A stretch of DNA of 17,685 bases, taken from NCBI GenBank assembly GCA_937951455.1, contig CALFBU010000323.1:1-17685 (forward strand), read 5' to 3'. Made by a program: the position numbers and the translations under genes. Below the pieces are notes generated by a model. The model did not search any database, was not told the DNA's origin, and saw only the letters and a program-made list of their open reading frames with translations. Source of the DNA: an uncultured Rhizobiaceae group bacterium (GTDB lineage Bacteria > Pseudomonadota > Alphaproteobacteria > Rhizobiales > Rhizobiaceae). Within the stretch, counting starts at the first letter, position 1; each line of letters begins with the position of its first letter. Positions 1 to 8,022 of this stretch are shown one piece after another.

Positions 1-632
1 ATGGCGGTCGACCAACATTGGAAAGAGTGTCTGCTGGAATTGCAAAATTGCTGGATCATCAAACATTCTCGCCAGATATCATTGTCGGTCATTCGGCAGG
101 GGCTGCAATCGCAGTTGAGCTTGCGTCAAAACACCTGCATGAAACCAAAGGCCTTGTATCCATAAACGGTGCGTTTTATCCATTTCCAGGTTTTGCTGGT
201 CAGATGTTTCCTGCGGCAGCAAAGCTTTTGTTTGTAAATCCCTTCATGTCTCATCTCTTTGCATTCGGCGCGCATAATAAGGACAGAGTGCACAAGTTGA
301 TCGACTCAACAGGTTCAAAACTCACCAGTGAAGGCCTGATTTTTTATCAAAAAGCCTTGCAATCCAGTGATCACATAGAAGGCACACTGGCAATGATGGC
401 CAATTGGGATTTGGACAATATGGCAAGCCAAATCAGAGAACTCGATATCCCGATGTTACAAATCATTGGCGACAAAGATGGAACAATAGAACCTTCAGCC
501 AGCCTGAAAACAGCCAAGCTATTGGCGAACGGGGACCGCGAGATTTTTTTAGGCTACGGCCATCTTGTGCATGAAGAAGCGCCACAAGAGGTTGGTGCGT
601 CCATTCGTCGTTTTTATGGCTCAATGGCTTAA
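1..632 (+). CDS. bchO: BchO, alpha/beta hydrolase of the Mg-chelatase gene group (5' end missing)
   Basis: Partial gene: the frame is open from the window edge (first whole codon at base 3), so the TTG at 18 is not the true start. What remains is the C-terminal two thirds of an alpha/beta hydrolase. The nucleophile elbow reads GHSAG, with the serine at about residue 26 counted from the TTG at 18. An aspartate follows in IIGDKDG and a histidine in GYGHLVHEEAP, completing a Ser-Asp-His triad. BchO is conserved in photosynthesis clusters, usually after bchI and bchD, and is named a magnesium-chelatase accessory protein, although its reaction is not settled. Location directly upstream of crtI is the normal purple-bacterial arrangement and drives the naming; the fold alone would only give 'hydrolase'. 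Confidence 0.88.
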   Translation, partial: GGRPTLERVSAGIAKLLDHQTFSPDIIVGHSAGAAIAVELASKHLHETKGLVSINGAFYPFPGFAGQMFPAAAKLLFVNPFMSHLFAFGAHNKDRVHKLIDSTGSKLTSEGLIFYQKALQSSDHIEGTLAMMANWDLDNMASQIRELDIPMLQIIGDKDGTIEPSASLKTAKLLANGDREIFLGYGHLVHEEAPQEVGASIRRFYGSMA

Positions 633-648
633 ATTAAGCACTTAGGCC

Positions 649-694
649 TTGTGTCAGAAAACTTTACACTATTTAATGTCCAATTATGAATACA
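649..694 (+). promoter_or_regulatory. crtI promoter region with a PpsR/CrtJ-type palindrome over the start codon
   Basis: The 53-base gap between bchO and crtI holds a perfect TGT-N12-ACA at 677-694 (TGTCCAATTATGAATACA), which contains the crtI ATG at 686. Its left half TGTCCAA is identical to that of the bchC operator. A weak promoter can be drawn as TTGTGT (649-654), 17-base spacer, TTTAAT (672-677). A second imperfect pair with 11-base spacing, TGT at 653-655 and ACA, lies inside it. PpsR/CrtJ represses crt and bch genes in Rhodobacter through this motif. Occupation here is an inference, and the promoter boxes are weak. Confidence 0.45.
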
Positions 695-2227
695 CATTTT
701 TTTGAGTCTCAAACGATAGATGCAGATAATGCGAGCAAACCCCATGCCGTCGTGATTGGCGCAGGCTTTGGTGGTCTGGCCGCTGCTGTCAGGCTGGGTG
801 CAAGAGGTTACCGCGTTACGATCGTTGAAAAGCTGGAACAGGCAGGCGGCAGGGCAAGTGTGTTCAAACAGGACGGCTATACTTTTGATGCAGGTCCAAC
901 CATCATCACCGCCCCTTTTGTCTTTGAAGAGCTTTGGGAACTCTGCGGCAAAAAAATGGAAGACCATGTCAAACTGAAAGCTATGGATCCTTTTTATCGT
1001 ATCCGCTTTGATGATGGCGATGTGTTTACTTGCACGGGTGATGCGGAATTCATGCGCAAAGAAATCGCGCGTTTTAGTCCCGATGATGTTGAAGGCTATG
1101 AGGCTTTCTTCAAGGAGAGTGAGGCGAATTACAGTCTTGGATTTTCCCTGATGCACAAGCCGTTTCACAAGTTTATCGAAATGGCAAAATTCCTGCCAGA
1201 GCTCGTAAAAAAGCGCGCAGATCGAACTGTCTATGGTCATGTTGCAAAACATATCAAGAATGAAAAGCTGCGCATTGCCTTGAGTTTTCACCCGCTGTTC
1301 GTGGGTGGTAATCCGATGAAGGTAACCAGTGTTTACAGCCTCATCGCATATCTGGAGCGCCAGTATGGCGTTCACTATGCCTTTGGTGGCACGGGCGCAT
1401 TGGTGCAAGGTTTGGTCGATCTGGTTCAAGGGCAGGGTGGAACGTTACTGTTGAATTCACCTGTGTCCGAAGTACTGGTTGAAAATGACCGCGCGTCTGG
1501 CGTCAAGCTTGATGATGGTTTGGAAATCAAGTCAGACATTGTGGTCAGCAATGCTGACAGCGCTTGGGGGTATTCTAATCTACTGCCCAAGCACAAACCA
1601 AAACGTTGGACCAGGAAAAAGATTAAAAGCGTCAATTATTCCATGAGTCTTTTTGTCTGGTATTTTGGTACGAACAAAAAATATGAAGAGGTTGACCATC
1701 ATACCATTTTGATGGGGCCTCGATACCAAGGGTTGTTAAAAGATATTTTCCAAAAGAAAATTTTAGCAGATGATTTCAGCCTTTATCTGCACCGCCCAAC
1801 TGCTACGGATGCCTCACTAGCGCCTGAAGGGTGTGATGCGTTTTACGTGCTCTCACCAGTTCCGCATCTGGAAAGTGACGTCGACTGGGATACGATGGCT
1901 GAACCCTATCGAAGGAAAATAGAAAAACGACTTGAAGAAACGGTTATGCCCAGTCTTTCATCAAGCATTGAAACCTCTTTGGTTTTCACGCCGCTTGATT
2001 TCAGGGACAGATTAAACGCACCCAATGGCGCAGCTTTTGGACCTGAGCCCTTGTTTACACAAAGTGGTTGGTTCAGACCGCATAATGTGAGTGAAGAACT
2101 GGAAGGTCTGTATCTCGTAGGTGCTGGAACGCATCCAGGGGCTGGACTTCCAGGCGTTGTAACCTCGGCTCAAGTGCTGGACACTGTTGTGCCACATGGC
2201 GAAACTCTTCGTCAGAAGGTGAGCTAA
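686..2227 (+). CDS. crtI: Phytoene desaturase CrtI
   Basis: FAD-dependent carotene desaturase of 513 residues, the usual CrtI length. It introduces double bonds into phytoene to give neurosporene or lycopene; the number of steps cannot be read from sequence alone. The N-terminal dinucleotide-binding motif GAGFGG is at residues 25-30, followed by an acidic strand end (IVEK) and the GGRA turn typical of the family. The C-terminal signature LYLVGAGTHPGAGLPGV closes the FAD site. It acts at the membrane on hydrophobic substrate. The ATG at 686 has no clear Shine-Dalgarno sequence and sits within a PpsR-type palindrome. crtB follows after three bases, so the two are very probably co-transcribed. 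Confidence 0.96.
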   Translation: MNTHFFESQTIDADNASKPHAVVIGAGFGGLAAAVRLGARGYRVTIVEKLEQAGGRASVFKQDGYTFDAGPTIITAPFVFEELWELCGKKMEDHVKLKAMDPFYRIRFDDGDVFTCTGDAEFMRKEIARFSPDDVEGYEAFFKESEANYSLGFSLMHKPFHKFIEMAKFLPELVKKRADRTVYGHVAKHIKNEKLRIALSFHPLFVGGNPMKVTSVYSLIAYLERQYGVHYAFGGTGALVQGLVDLVQGQGGTLLLNSPVSEVLVENDRASGVKLDDGLEIKSDIVVSNADSAWGYSNLLPKHKPKRWTRKKIKSVNYSMSLFVWYFGTNKKYEEVDHHTILMGPRYQGLLKDIFQKKILADDFSLYLHRPTATDASLAPEGCDAFYVLSPVPHLESDVDWDTMAEPYRRKIEKRLEETVMPSLSSSIETSLVFTPLDFRDRLNAPNGAAFGPEPLFTQSGWFRPHNVSEELEGLYLVGAGTHPGAGLPGVVTSAQVLDTVVPHGETLRQKVS

Positions 2228-2230
2228 GAC

Positions 2231-3259
2231 ATGGTCAATAAACTCACGCCAGAGCATTTGAAGGAATGTCGCAAGATCATTCGAGAGGGCTCAAAAAGCT
2301 TTTACTTCGCCTCTCTTTTGCTGCCTTCGGAAGTAAGGCTATCAGCTACAGCGCTCTATGCCTTTTGCCGCGTGTCAGACGATATCGCCGATGCGCCCGG
2401 ATCTGATCTTGATGCTGTTAATCGATTAAAAGACCGTCTTGATTGCGCTTATGAAGGCAAGCCCTATGACCATGCAGCCGACCATGCATTTGCTGAAGTT
2501 GTCAGGCAGTATGAAATTCCAAAGCTTGTTCCTCTGTCGATGATTGAAGGATTTGAATGGGATGTCACACACAAGAAATATCACACCTTAAGCGATGTAA
2601 TCGATTATTCTGCAAGGGTGGCTGGCACCGTTGGCATCATGATGAGCATGCTGATGGGACGCAGGGAAAGAGCAACCTTGGCACGCGCTTGTGATCTTGG
2701 GCTTGCTATGCAGTTGATTAATATCTCACGCGATGTGGGTGAAGATGCGCTTAATGGCCGTGTTTACTTGCCGTCTGATTGGCTTGAAGAAGCCGGTACA
2801 AGTCGAGAGGCTTTGTTGGAAAATCCAGTCTTCACACCTGAACTGGGAAGCGTTGTTGAACGTCTGCTAGATAAGGCTGATGAGATTTACAAACGTGCCT
2901 TAACAGGAGTGGCGGACCTTCCCGCGTCCTGTCGACCAGGCATTCGTGCAGCAGCCTTGGTTTATAATGAAATCGGAACCAAAGTGCGCGCTAATGGGTT
3001 CAATTCAATCGACAGCAGAGCCTATACATCCACGGGTCGCAAACTGAGCCTGATGCTGCAAGTGCCAGGAAGACCTTTTGATATTATATCCTGCGACCAA
3101 AGTGAGCCGGCACCTGAAGTAGCTTATCTGGTGGATGCGGCTCAGAAAGATCATGATCTACCCTCCGGCGATGGTGAGTGGATCGTTGACTTGTTTGCAA
3201 GAATGCATGCCCAAGATGAACAATACATGGAAAACGCAAAAGCAATGCGGTCTCGGTAA
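2231..3259 (+). CDS. crtB: Phytoene synthase CrtB
   Basis: Condenses two geranylgeranyl-PP into 15-cis-phytoene, the first committed carotenoid step, using GGPP from CrtE. It is a squalene/phytoene synthase family protein of 342 residues. Both aspartate-rich, Mg-diphosphate-binding motifs are intact: DDIAD at residues 50-54 (preceded by YAFCRVS) and RDVGED at 167-172. The ATG at 2231 has an AAGGTGAG ribosome site ending 7 bases upstream, inside the end of crtI, so translation is probably coupled to crtI. A small membrane-protein gene begins 5 bases after the stop. Confidence 0.96.
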   Translation: MVNKLTPEHLKECRKIIREGSKSFYFASLLLPSEVRLSATALYAFCRVSDDIADAPGSDLDAVNRLKDRLDCAYEGKPYDHAADHAFAEVVRQYEIPKLVPLSMIEGFEWDVTHKKYHTLSDVIDYSARVAGTVGIMMSMLMGRRERATLARACDLGLAMQLINISRDVGEDALNGRVYLPSDWLEEAGTSREALLENPVFTPELGSVVERLLDKADEIYKRALTGVADLPASCRPGIRAAALVYNEIGTKVRANGFNSIDSRAYTSTGRKLSLMLQVPGRPFDIISCDQSEPAPEVAYLVDAAQKDHDLPSGDGEWIVDLFARMHAQDEQYMENAKAMRSR

Positions 3260-3264
3260 AGCCT

Positions 3265-3411
3265 ATGGATATGAAAAGCTTGATCGGGATTATTGAACTT
3301 GTTGCAGTCTTTGCGTTGGTTATGGGCTTTTGCTGGTGGCAATTGCGTGATCTCGACAAGATGGATGCAGAAGACGCTGAAAAAGAAAATCAAAAGTCGA
3401 AAGAGGACTAA
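3265..3411 (+). CDS. Small single-pass membrane protein after crtB (48 aa, unrecognised)
   Basis: An ATG at 3265, five bases after the crtB stop, opens 48 codons ending in TAA at 3409-3411. The product has a hydrophobic stretch at about residues 6-25 (IGIIELVAVFALVMGFCWW) and then a highly charged, Lys/Glu/Asp-rich tail (residues 28-48). That is the layout of a one-helix protein with a soluble tail. A second in-frame ATG lies two codons later. The ribosome site is weak (GGTAA near the crtB stop), so coupling to crtB is likely. The stop touches the crtC stop on the other strand with no spacer, leaving little non-coding sequence. I do not recognise a family. The architecture recalls CcoQ-type small subunits, but that is only shape. 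Other clusters can carry tspO at this position; this is far too short to be TspO. Confidence 0.6.
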   Translation: MDMKSLIGIIELVAVFALVMGFCWWQLRDLDKMDAEDAEKENQKSKED

Positions 3412-4374
3412 TTATTTTTTCACACGCGGCATTCTGAAGGGCAGCAAACATCGCACCCATTGGCTGGCAAAACGATTACAATCCAGACTTTCATGAACCG
3501 CGACTACGTATTCGCCATCGAATTTGGTTTTGATCTGCGAGCGTGTGTAAAAAGGCGTGTCCTCCAACATGCTCACAGTTTGCGCTTGGTCAGTGCTCGC
3601 CAAAAGGGTGGTGCGTGGTACGCGCCAGATAGGCCCTTTGCGTAATACTTGTCGTGGCGGTGGTGTTATCGCTTGTACATCACCCTGTTTGTTTATCTTC
3701 AAAGCCAACTGATGATTTTCACCATCACGTGTGAAGGCATCGTAAAAAATACCTGTGCCATCTTTCAAATGCGCGCGTGACCAGTCCCAGTTTTTAAAGC
3801 CCACCTCGAGCGGTTCAATGCCAAAGTTTGAATCGATGTAACCATTCCCTTCCCAATTTAACTCAGGTTTGTCGAAACGGGCTTCGACCCGTGCAAAAGG
3901 TGCGATGGGTTGCCAAAAATGCTTGCCCTGTCCATCGATTTGATAAGCTTTTGTTGTAAGCGCAGAAGGACTGAGGCGAAGCGTACCTTCTACTTTTCGG
4001 AAGATCGGATTAGCCCATTCGTTAATATGAACAACCAAAGTCCCGCCATCCCATTCCAGAGAGCTTGGCCCTATCACCAGTCTTTCAGGGGTTTGTATGA
4101 GTGCGTTTTCTGTTCGCTCCGTCATGGTCCAGCGTTTGACGCCTTTTCCGTAAAGACCGACATTAAGCGCTATATAGTCGTTGGGTTTTTCGCGGCCTGA
4201 CCATGCATAATAGGGTGAAAATACCGAGCCAAGCATGGCGATAATGGAGAACCCGAATTGCCCATCATCGCTAATCGCATCCGCATACCACCAGCCATAG
4301 CCTTGCGGCATTACGCGCTTGCTGAAATCAGGGCCATTAGTCTGGTCATTTGAAACAGGGGCTTTATCAAGCAA
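3412..4374 (-). CDS. crtC: Carotenoid 1,2-hydratase CrtC (hydroxyneurosporene synthase)
   Basis: Adds water across the 1,2 double bond of neurosporene- or lycopene-type carotenoids, giving 1-hydroxy derivatives for CrtD and CrtF. The 320-residue product matches the CrtC family along its length: the MPQGYGWWYADAISDDGQ entry, SVFSPYYAWSGR, then beta-rich blocks including LEWDGGTLVVHINEWA and the NWEGNGYIDSNFG segment. The start is TTG at 4374, supported by a GGAG seven bases upstream that lies inside the last codons of crtD. The two genes overlap by 8 bases (4367-4374), so translation is coupled. The next in-frame ATG is 21 codons in and would remove conserved N-terminal sequence. The gene converges on the small gene after crtB with no spacer. 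Confidence 0.94.
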   Translation of the reverse strand: MLDKAPVSNDQTNGPDFSKRVMPQGYGWWYADAISDDGQFGFSIIAMLGSVFSPYYAWSGREKPNDYIALNVGLYGKGVKRWTMTERTENALIQTPERLVIGPSSLEWDGGTLVVHINEWANPIFRKVEGTLRLSPSALTTKAYQIDGQGKHFWQPIAPFARVEARFDKPELNWEGNGYIDSNFGIEPLEVGFKNWDWSRAHLKDGTGIFYDAFTRDGENHQLALKINKQGDVQAITPPPRQVLRKGPIWRVPRTTLLASTDQAQTVSMLEDTPFYTRSQIKTKFDGEYVVAVHESLDCNRFASQWVRCLLPFRMPRVKK

Positions 4375-5869
4375 GAACTTTCTCCGCAGCTAACATGCCG
4401 GACATCGTCGCCATTGGTACGCCAGGGCCAGGGTGAACACTACCACCCGCCAAATACAACCCTTTTATTTTGGTTTCACATCCTGGCCTCGCAAAAGATG
4501 CCGACCACCCGTGCGAAGCTCTGCCATAAAGCGATCCTCCTGATCCCGGGAAGAGAGTTTCAAAATCCGCAGCCTGTGTTGCTTGTGATTCAATTGGTTC
4601 AATCTGTAGGCCACATTTTTCTGCAATAGCCATCATATTGGTCTGGCACATCGCAATCTCAGAGTCTGAAAGTCGTTTGCTGTCTCCAAATGCAGGCGAA
4701 TTAATCAAACATAAAAGTCGTTCTTCTTTTTGCGTTGTCTTGGAGAAATCATCATTCCTGTCTTGCGCGCAAATATAAAGCGTGGGTTTTTCCGGAATTG
4801 TGTTCGACCTGAATATGGAATCGAACTCTGCTTTATAATCATCTGAGAAAAAGACATTGTGGCGATGAAGATCAACACCGCTCGTTTTAGCCGTCATGGA
4901 CCAGGTTAGCGCAGATAAGGATCGTTTGTTTGGTGGAACAGTTTTCGGCCCGTGTTTTGAGTCAGATAAAAATTCCGAAGTAAGCTTTGAAACGTCGCCA
5001 CAAAAGATAATTTTATTTGCGGTTAGAATTTCACCACTCTCCAAAATGACGCCACATGCCTTGTTGTTTTGAACGAGTATCTTTTGTGCCGATGCATTTT
5101 CCTTGAAAGTGACACCTTGCGTCTTGGCAAGTTCCAGCATGGCAAGTGCCAAGCGGTGTATGCCACCTTCAATCATCCAGACACCTTCTTGCTCAACATG
5201 GGCAATCAGCATTAAGGTTGCAGGTGCCAGATAGGGCGAAGAGCCAACATAGGTTGCATATCGACCAAACAATTGTTGTAAACGCTGATCTGGAAAATAA
5301 TTGCCTAACGCGCTCCAAAGTGTATTTAGTGGCTTTAATCCCCATATTGCATCAATATTAGTGAAGCCGATGCGGCGTGTTAAATCAAAGGGGGAAGGGC
5401 GTTGAGCACCGATCATCGTATCTTTAAGCGTGTCAAAAATAGCCCCTGCATCTTTACAAAAGCGCAGATAACCGTCTGCGTTTTGCTTATCAAAAAAACT
5501 GCCAATGGCATCCGCGGACTGGGCTCTGTCTGCGTGAAGATCGAAAACTCCTGTTTTATCCCAGGCATGTCTGGCAAGAATATCTGCCTTGGTAATCGAG
5601 ACATGATCTTCAAGCTTTGTTCCTGCCATGGCAAACAATTTGTCGAATATATATTTCATGGTGAAAACCGTCGGGCCGGAGTCAATGCCGCCGACACTTG
5701 AATCGATTTCTCGCATTTTACCACCAGGATAGGGTTGTGCTTCTAGCAAAGTCACATCTTCCCCTTGTGAAGCAAGGGCTATACTGGCTGCCAAACCAGC
5801 CATGCCAGCGCCAACAATCAACGTTCTATTCGGCGCTTCTACAGTTTTCTCAACTGTTACATTCAACAC
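4367..5869 (-). CDS. crtD: Hydroxyneurosporene/methoxyneurosporene desaturase CrtD
   Basis: Introduces the 3,4 double bond into hydroxylated or methoxylated acyclic carotenoids in the spheroidene/spirilloxanthin pathway. It is a CrtI-related flavoprotein of 500 residues. The FAD motif GAGMAG is at residues 20-25, PGGKM follows at about 48-52, and the C-terminal block LYLAGGSVHPGPGVP is the family's FAD/substrate signature. I place the start at GTG 5869: AGGAG lies 10 bases upstream and the FAD motif then sits at the usual distance from the N-terminus. The frame stays open to 5986, but that would run into crtE and its operator. CrtI is the alternative within the family; position beside crtC and divergence from crtI make CrtD the better call. 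Confidence 0.93.
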   Translation of the reverse strand: MLNVTVEKTVEAPNRTLIVGAGMAGLAASIALASQGEDVTLLEAQPYPGGKMREIDSSVGGIDSGPTVFTMKYIFDKLFAMAGTKLEDHVSITKADILARHAWDKTGVFDLHADRAQSADAIGSFFDKQNADGYLRFCKDAGAIFDTLKDTMIGAQRPSPFDLTRRIGFTNIDAIWGLKPLNTLWSALGNYFPDQRLQQLFGRYATYVGSSPYLAPATLMLIAHVEQEGVWMIEGGIHRLALAMLELAKTQGVTFKENASAQKILVQNNKACGVILESGEILTANKIIFCGDVSKLTSEFLSDSKHGPKTVPPNKRSLSALTWSMTAKTSGVDLHRHNVFFSDDYKAEFDSIFRSNTIPEKPTLYICAQDRNDDFSKTTQKEERLLCLINSPAFGDSKRLSDSEIAMCQTNMMAIAEKCGLQIEPIESQATQAADFETLFPGSGGSLYGRASHGWSASFARPGCETKIKGLYLAGGSVHPGPGVPMATMSGMLAAEKVLA

Positions 5870-5900
5870 AATAAATAATCTCCTGCTTGCATTCTGTTGA

Positions 5901-5929
5901 AATATCGTCAATATTAAATGACAAGTCAA
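5901..5929 (-). promoter_or_regulatory. Candidate crtD promoter
   Basis: Reading leftward, TTGACT (complement of 5924-5929) and GATATT (complement of 5901-5906) are separated by exactly 17 bases. They lie 32 bases upstream of the crtD GTG. The boxes match the housekeeping consensus moderately well. The PpsR-type palindrome starts three bases behind the -35 box. Inference from sequence only. Confidence 0.45.
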
Positions 5930-5931
5930 AT

Positions 5932-5949
5932 TGTCTAAATCATTTGACA
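5932..5949. promoter_or_regulatory. PpsR/CrtJ-type operator between crtD and crtE
   Basis: TGTCTAAATCATTTGACA is a perfect TGT-N12-ACA. The half-sites extend to TGTC and GACA, and inner bases also pair (AAAT/ATTT), so the dyad is strong. It sits 17 bases before the crtE ATG and just behind the crtD -35 box, so one bound repressor could control both directions. An adjoining inverted repeat GACAA-N6-TTGTC at 5920-5935 shares its right arm with this site and may be a second, non-canonical contact. PpsR/CrtJ repression under oxygen or light is established in Rhodobacter for this motif. The regulator gene is not in this window. Confidence 0.72.
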
Positions 5950-5966
5950 CAAGTTGGAGAACGGAA

Positions 5967-6836
5967 ATGGAAGCTGTTGCGCGCATTGAGGCATGCCTTG
6001 AAACTGCAATTGAAATAGCGACAGCAAGTCCTTGTCCTCCTAAGCTTGCAAAAGCGGTTCATTATTCAGTTTTTCCAGGTGGTGCACGGGTGCGCCCTTT
6101 GCTTTGTGTTTCGGTTGCTGCGGCTTGCTCATGTAAAGATGAAGAAGTTGCTGAGGGTGCCGCTGCAGCAATAGAATTGTTGCATTGTGCGTCTTTGGTT
6201 CATGACGATCTTCCCTGTTTTGATGATGCGGATATGAGACGTGGCAGAAAAAGTGTTCACGCGCTACACGGACAGCCGCTTGCTGTTTTGGCCGGCGACG
6301 CACTGATTGTGGAGGCGTTTAATACGATCACAAGAGCATGTGCCAATCGACCTGAAAGACTTGCCCCCTTAATCACAACCATTGCCGGTTGTGTTGGTAT
6401 GTCTGGCGGCATTGTTGCAGGCCAGGCTTGGGAAAGTGAAAGCAAAATCGATATTTCGAAATATCATCGTGCCAAAACGGGCTCCCTGTTCGTTGGTGCG
6501 GTGACATCGGGCGCTATAGCTGCGGGGTCAGATCCGTCGCTATGGCGTCCTCTTGGGGAACAAATTGGCGAAGCGTATCAAATTGCAGATGATCTGCTGG
6601 ACGCTGTTGGTACAGTTCAAGAAAGCGGTAAACCTGTAGCGCAAGATGAAAACTTCTCACGTCCCAACGCAGTTTCCAGATATGGTCTTGAAGGCGCGAT
6701 GTCTCGCTTGAAGAGCATCGTTCATAATGCAGCAGATTCTATTCCTGACTGTAAGGGTGGGGATGAATTACGCGAACTCATTATTGCCCAAGCAACGCGC
6801 CTCGTGCCTGCAAAGCTTGCAAAAGACGCAGCATAA
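5967..6836 (+). CDS. crtE: Geranylgeranyl diphosphate synthase CrtE
   Basis: Builds GGPP (C20) from IPP and shorter allylic diphosphates, feeding CrtB and the geranylgeranyl/phytyl tail of bacteriochlorophyll. The product is a 289-residue trans-prenyltransferase. The first aspartate-rich motif is DDLPCFDD (residues 80-87) and the second is DDLLD (208-212). Small residues (Ala75, Ser76) stand just before the first motif, where a bulky aromatic would limit chain length, which fits a C20 product. I chose ATG 5967 because GGAGA ends 6 bases upstream; an upstream TTG at 5931 would start inside the operator. crtE opens the rightward superoperon and crtF follows after 14 bases. Confidence 0.95.
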   Translation: MEAVARIEACLETAIEIATASPCPPKLAKAVHYSVFPGGARVRPLLCVSVAAACSCKDEEVAEGAAAAIELLHCASLVHDDLPCFDDADMRRGRKSVHALHGQPLAVLAGDALIVEAFNTITRACANRPERLAPLITTIAGCVGMSGGIVAGQAWESESKIDISKYHRAKTGSLFVGAVTSGAIAAGSDPSLWRPLGEQIGEAYQIADDLLDAVGTVQESGKPVAQDENFSRPNAVSRYGLEGAMSRLKSIVHNAADSIPDCKGGDELRELIIAQATRLVPAKLAKDAA

Positions 6837-6850
6837 AAAGGTAGCGTGCT

Positions 6851-7963
6851 GTGGGTCTTTATGATGTTTGGCTGGATTTCCAAGAGAAATGCCTCACGTC
6901 TCAAAAGTTCCATGACTTTGCTATCAAGTTTCCCCTAACACGTCCGATCGTTCGAAAACGTCAAAGCGAACTGTTTGATATCGTGTCAGGCTTTGTCTAC
7001 TCCCAAATTCTCTATTCCTGTGTTGAACTGGGAATTATAACCAATCCAAAACTTAAAAACCCGGGCGCTTCACTTCAGGAAGTTTCTGACTTGGCTGGTT
7101 TGCGGCTGGATGAAACACGAAGATTGATGGATGGCGCTGTGTCGCTAAGGCTTTTTGAAAAGCGTCATGATAAATATCGCCTTGGTGATTTGGGCGCAGC
7201 CCTTTCGATCAATAAGGGCGTATTAGCCATGATCGGCCATCACGGCGAATTTTACAAAGACCTCGTTGAGCCGGTTGATTTGTTAAAATCAGGACGCCGC
7301 GACACAAACCTCTCCCGTTATTGGAATTATGCGAGAAGTGAAGCGCCTGCAGCTGTTGATGCCAAAAAAGTTACGGCCTACAGCGAATTGATGAGCGAAA
7401 GCCAACTCATGGTTGCTGATGAAGTATTGGCGAGTTTTAATTTTTCACCGTATAAAACGCTCTTAGATGTTGGGGGCGGACAAGGAACATTTTTAACCTG
7501 CGTCGCCAATGCTTATCCTGATCTACAACTAAAACTGTTTGATTTACCTGAAGTTGCAAAGCGTGCAGAACAAAACTTTGCAGACAATAGTTTATCCACA
7601 AGAGCCAAATGCTATGGAGGGTCATTCTTTGATGACGCCTTGCCGCAGGGTGCTGACCTAATTTCGCTTGTGCGTATTTTGCATGACCATGATGATGAAC
7701 CTGTGATGAAAATACTCAAGGCAGTACATCAGGCTTTAGAGCCTGGTGGTGCATTGATCGTTTGCGAACCCATGTCTACAGGCGATTCTGCGCATAGAAT
7801 CTCAGATGCCTATTTTAATTTTTACCTCTATGCCATGGGAAGCGGGCGCCCACGTTCACCGGAGGTTTTGCAAAACATGCTTAAACAAGCTGGTTTTTCT
7901 TCCATTCACACAAAAAATACCCGTGCACCACTCATTACCAGCATTCTCCTGGCCCAAAAATGA
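6851..7963 (+). CDS. crtF: Carotenoid O-methyltransferase CrtF
   Basis: SAM-dependent methylation of the 1-hydroxyl of demethylspheroidene or rhodopin-type carotenoids, giving 1-methoxy end groups. The protein has 370 residues. An N-terminal helical dimerisation/winged-helix part (about 35-120) precedes a class I methyltransferase fold. SAM motif I is LLDVGGGQGTF at residues 204-214, and the catalytic-region block RILHDHDDE is at about 275-283, as in plant-type O-methyltransferases (Methyltransf_2). The start is GTG 6851, with AAGG about 9 bases upstream. The product name rests on the family plus position between crtE and bchC. Confidence 0.93.
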   Translation: MGLYDVWLDFQEKCLTSQKFHDFAIKFPLTRPIVRKRQSELFDIVSGFVYSQILYSCVELGIITNPKLKNPGASLQEVSDLAGLRLDETRRLMDGAVSLRLFEKRHDKYRLGDLGAALSINKGVLAMIGHHGEFYKDLVEPVDLLKSGRRDTNLSRYWNYARSEAPAAVDAKKVTAYSELMSESQLMVADEVLASFNFSPYKTLLDVGGGQGTFLTCVANAYPDLQLKLFDLPEVAKRAEQNFADNSLSTRAKCYGGSFFDDALPQGADLISLVRILHDHDDEPVMKILKAVHQALEPGGALIVCEPMSTGDSAHRISDAYFNFYLYAMGSGRPRSPEVLQNMLKQAGFSSIHTKNTRAPLITSILLAQK

Positions 7964-7994
7964 CAATAATAACAACATAAAGCGTAAGACTAGC

Positions 7995-8022
7995 TTGACA
8001 ATATTTTATGTCCAAATAATAT
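7995..8022 (+). promoter_or_regulatory. bchC promoter
   Basis: A perfect -35 hexamer TTGACA (7995-8000), a 16-base spacer and TAATAT (8017-8022) form the best promoter in the window, about 56 bases before the bchC ATG. It gives bchCXYZ and the puf genes their own start inside the crtE-to-pufM superoperon. The -10 box lies within a PpsR-type palindrome, so it is probably repressible. Confidence 0.7.

Noticed and set aside
629..1429. Long 266-codon open frame on the - strand opposite crtI
   Set aside because: It is antisense to crtI, has no recognisable domain or ribosome site, and the crtI protein is conserved throughout.
3395..3425. Possible terminator (AGTC...GACT followed by a T-rich run) at the small-gene/crtC junction
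   Set aside because: The stem is only four base pairs with a 7-base loop, and the T-rich run is part of the crtC 3' coding end; too weak to call.
5931..5966. Upstream TTG start for crtE adding 12 residues
   Set aside because: It lies inside the TGT-N12-ACA operator and has no ribosome site, whereas ATG 5967 has GGAGA at good spacing.
5870..5986. N-terminal extension of crtD to base 5986
   Set aside because: It would overlap the crtE start, cross the operator and add residues without family support; GTG 5869 has AGGAG upstream.
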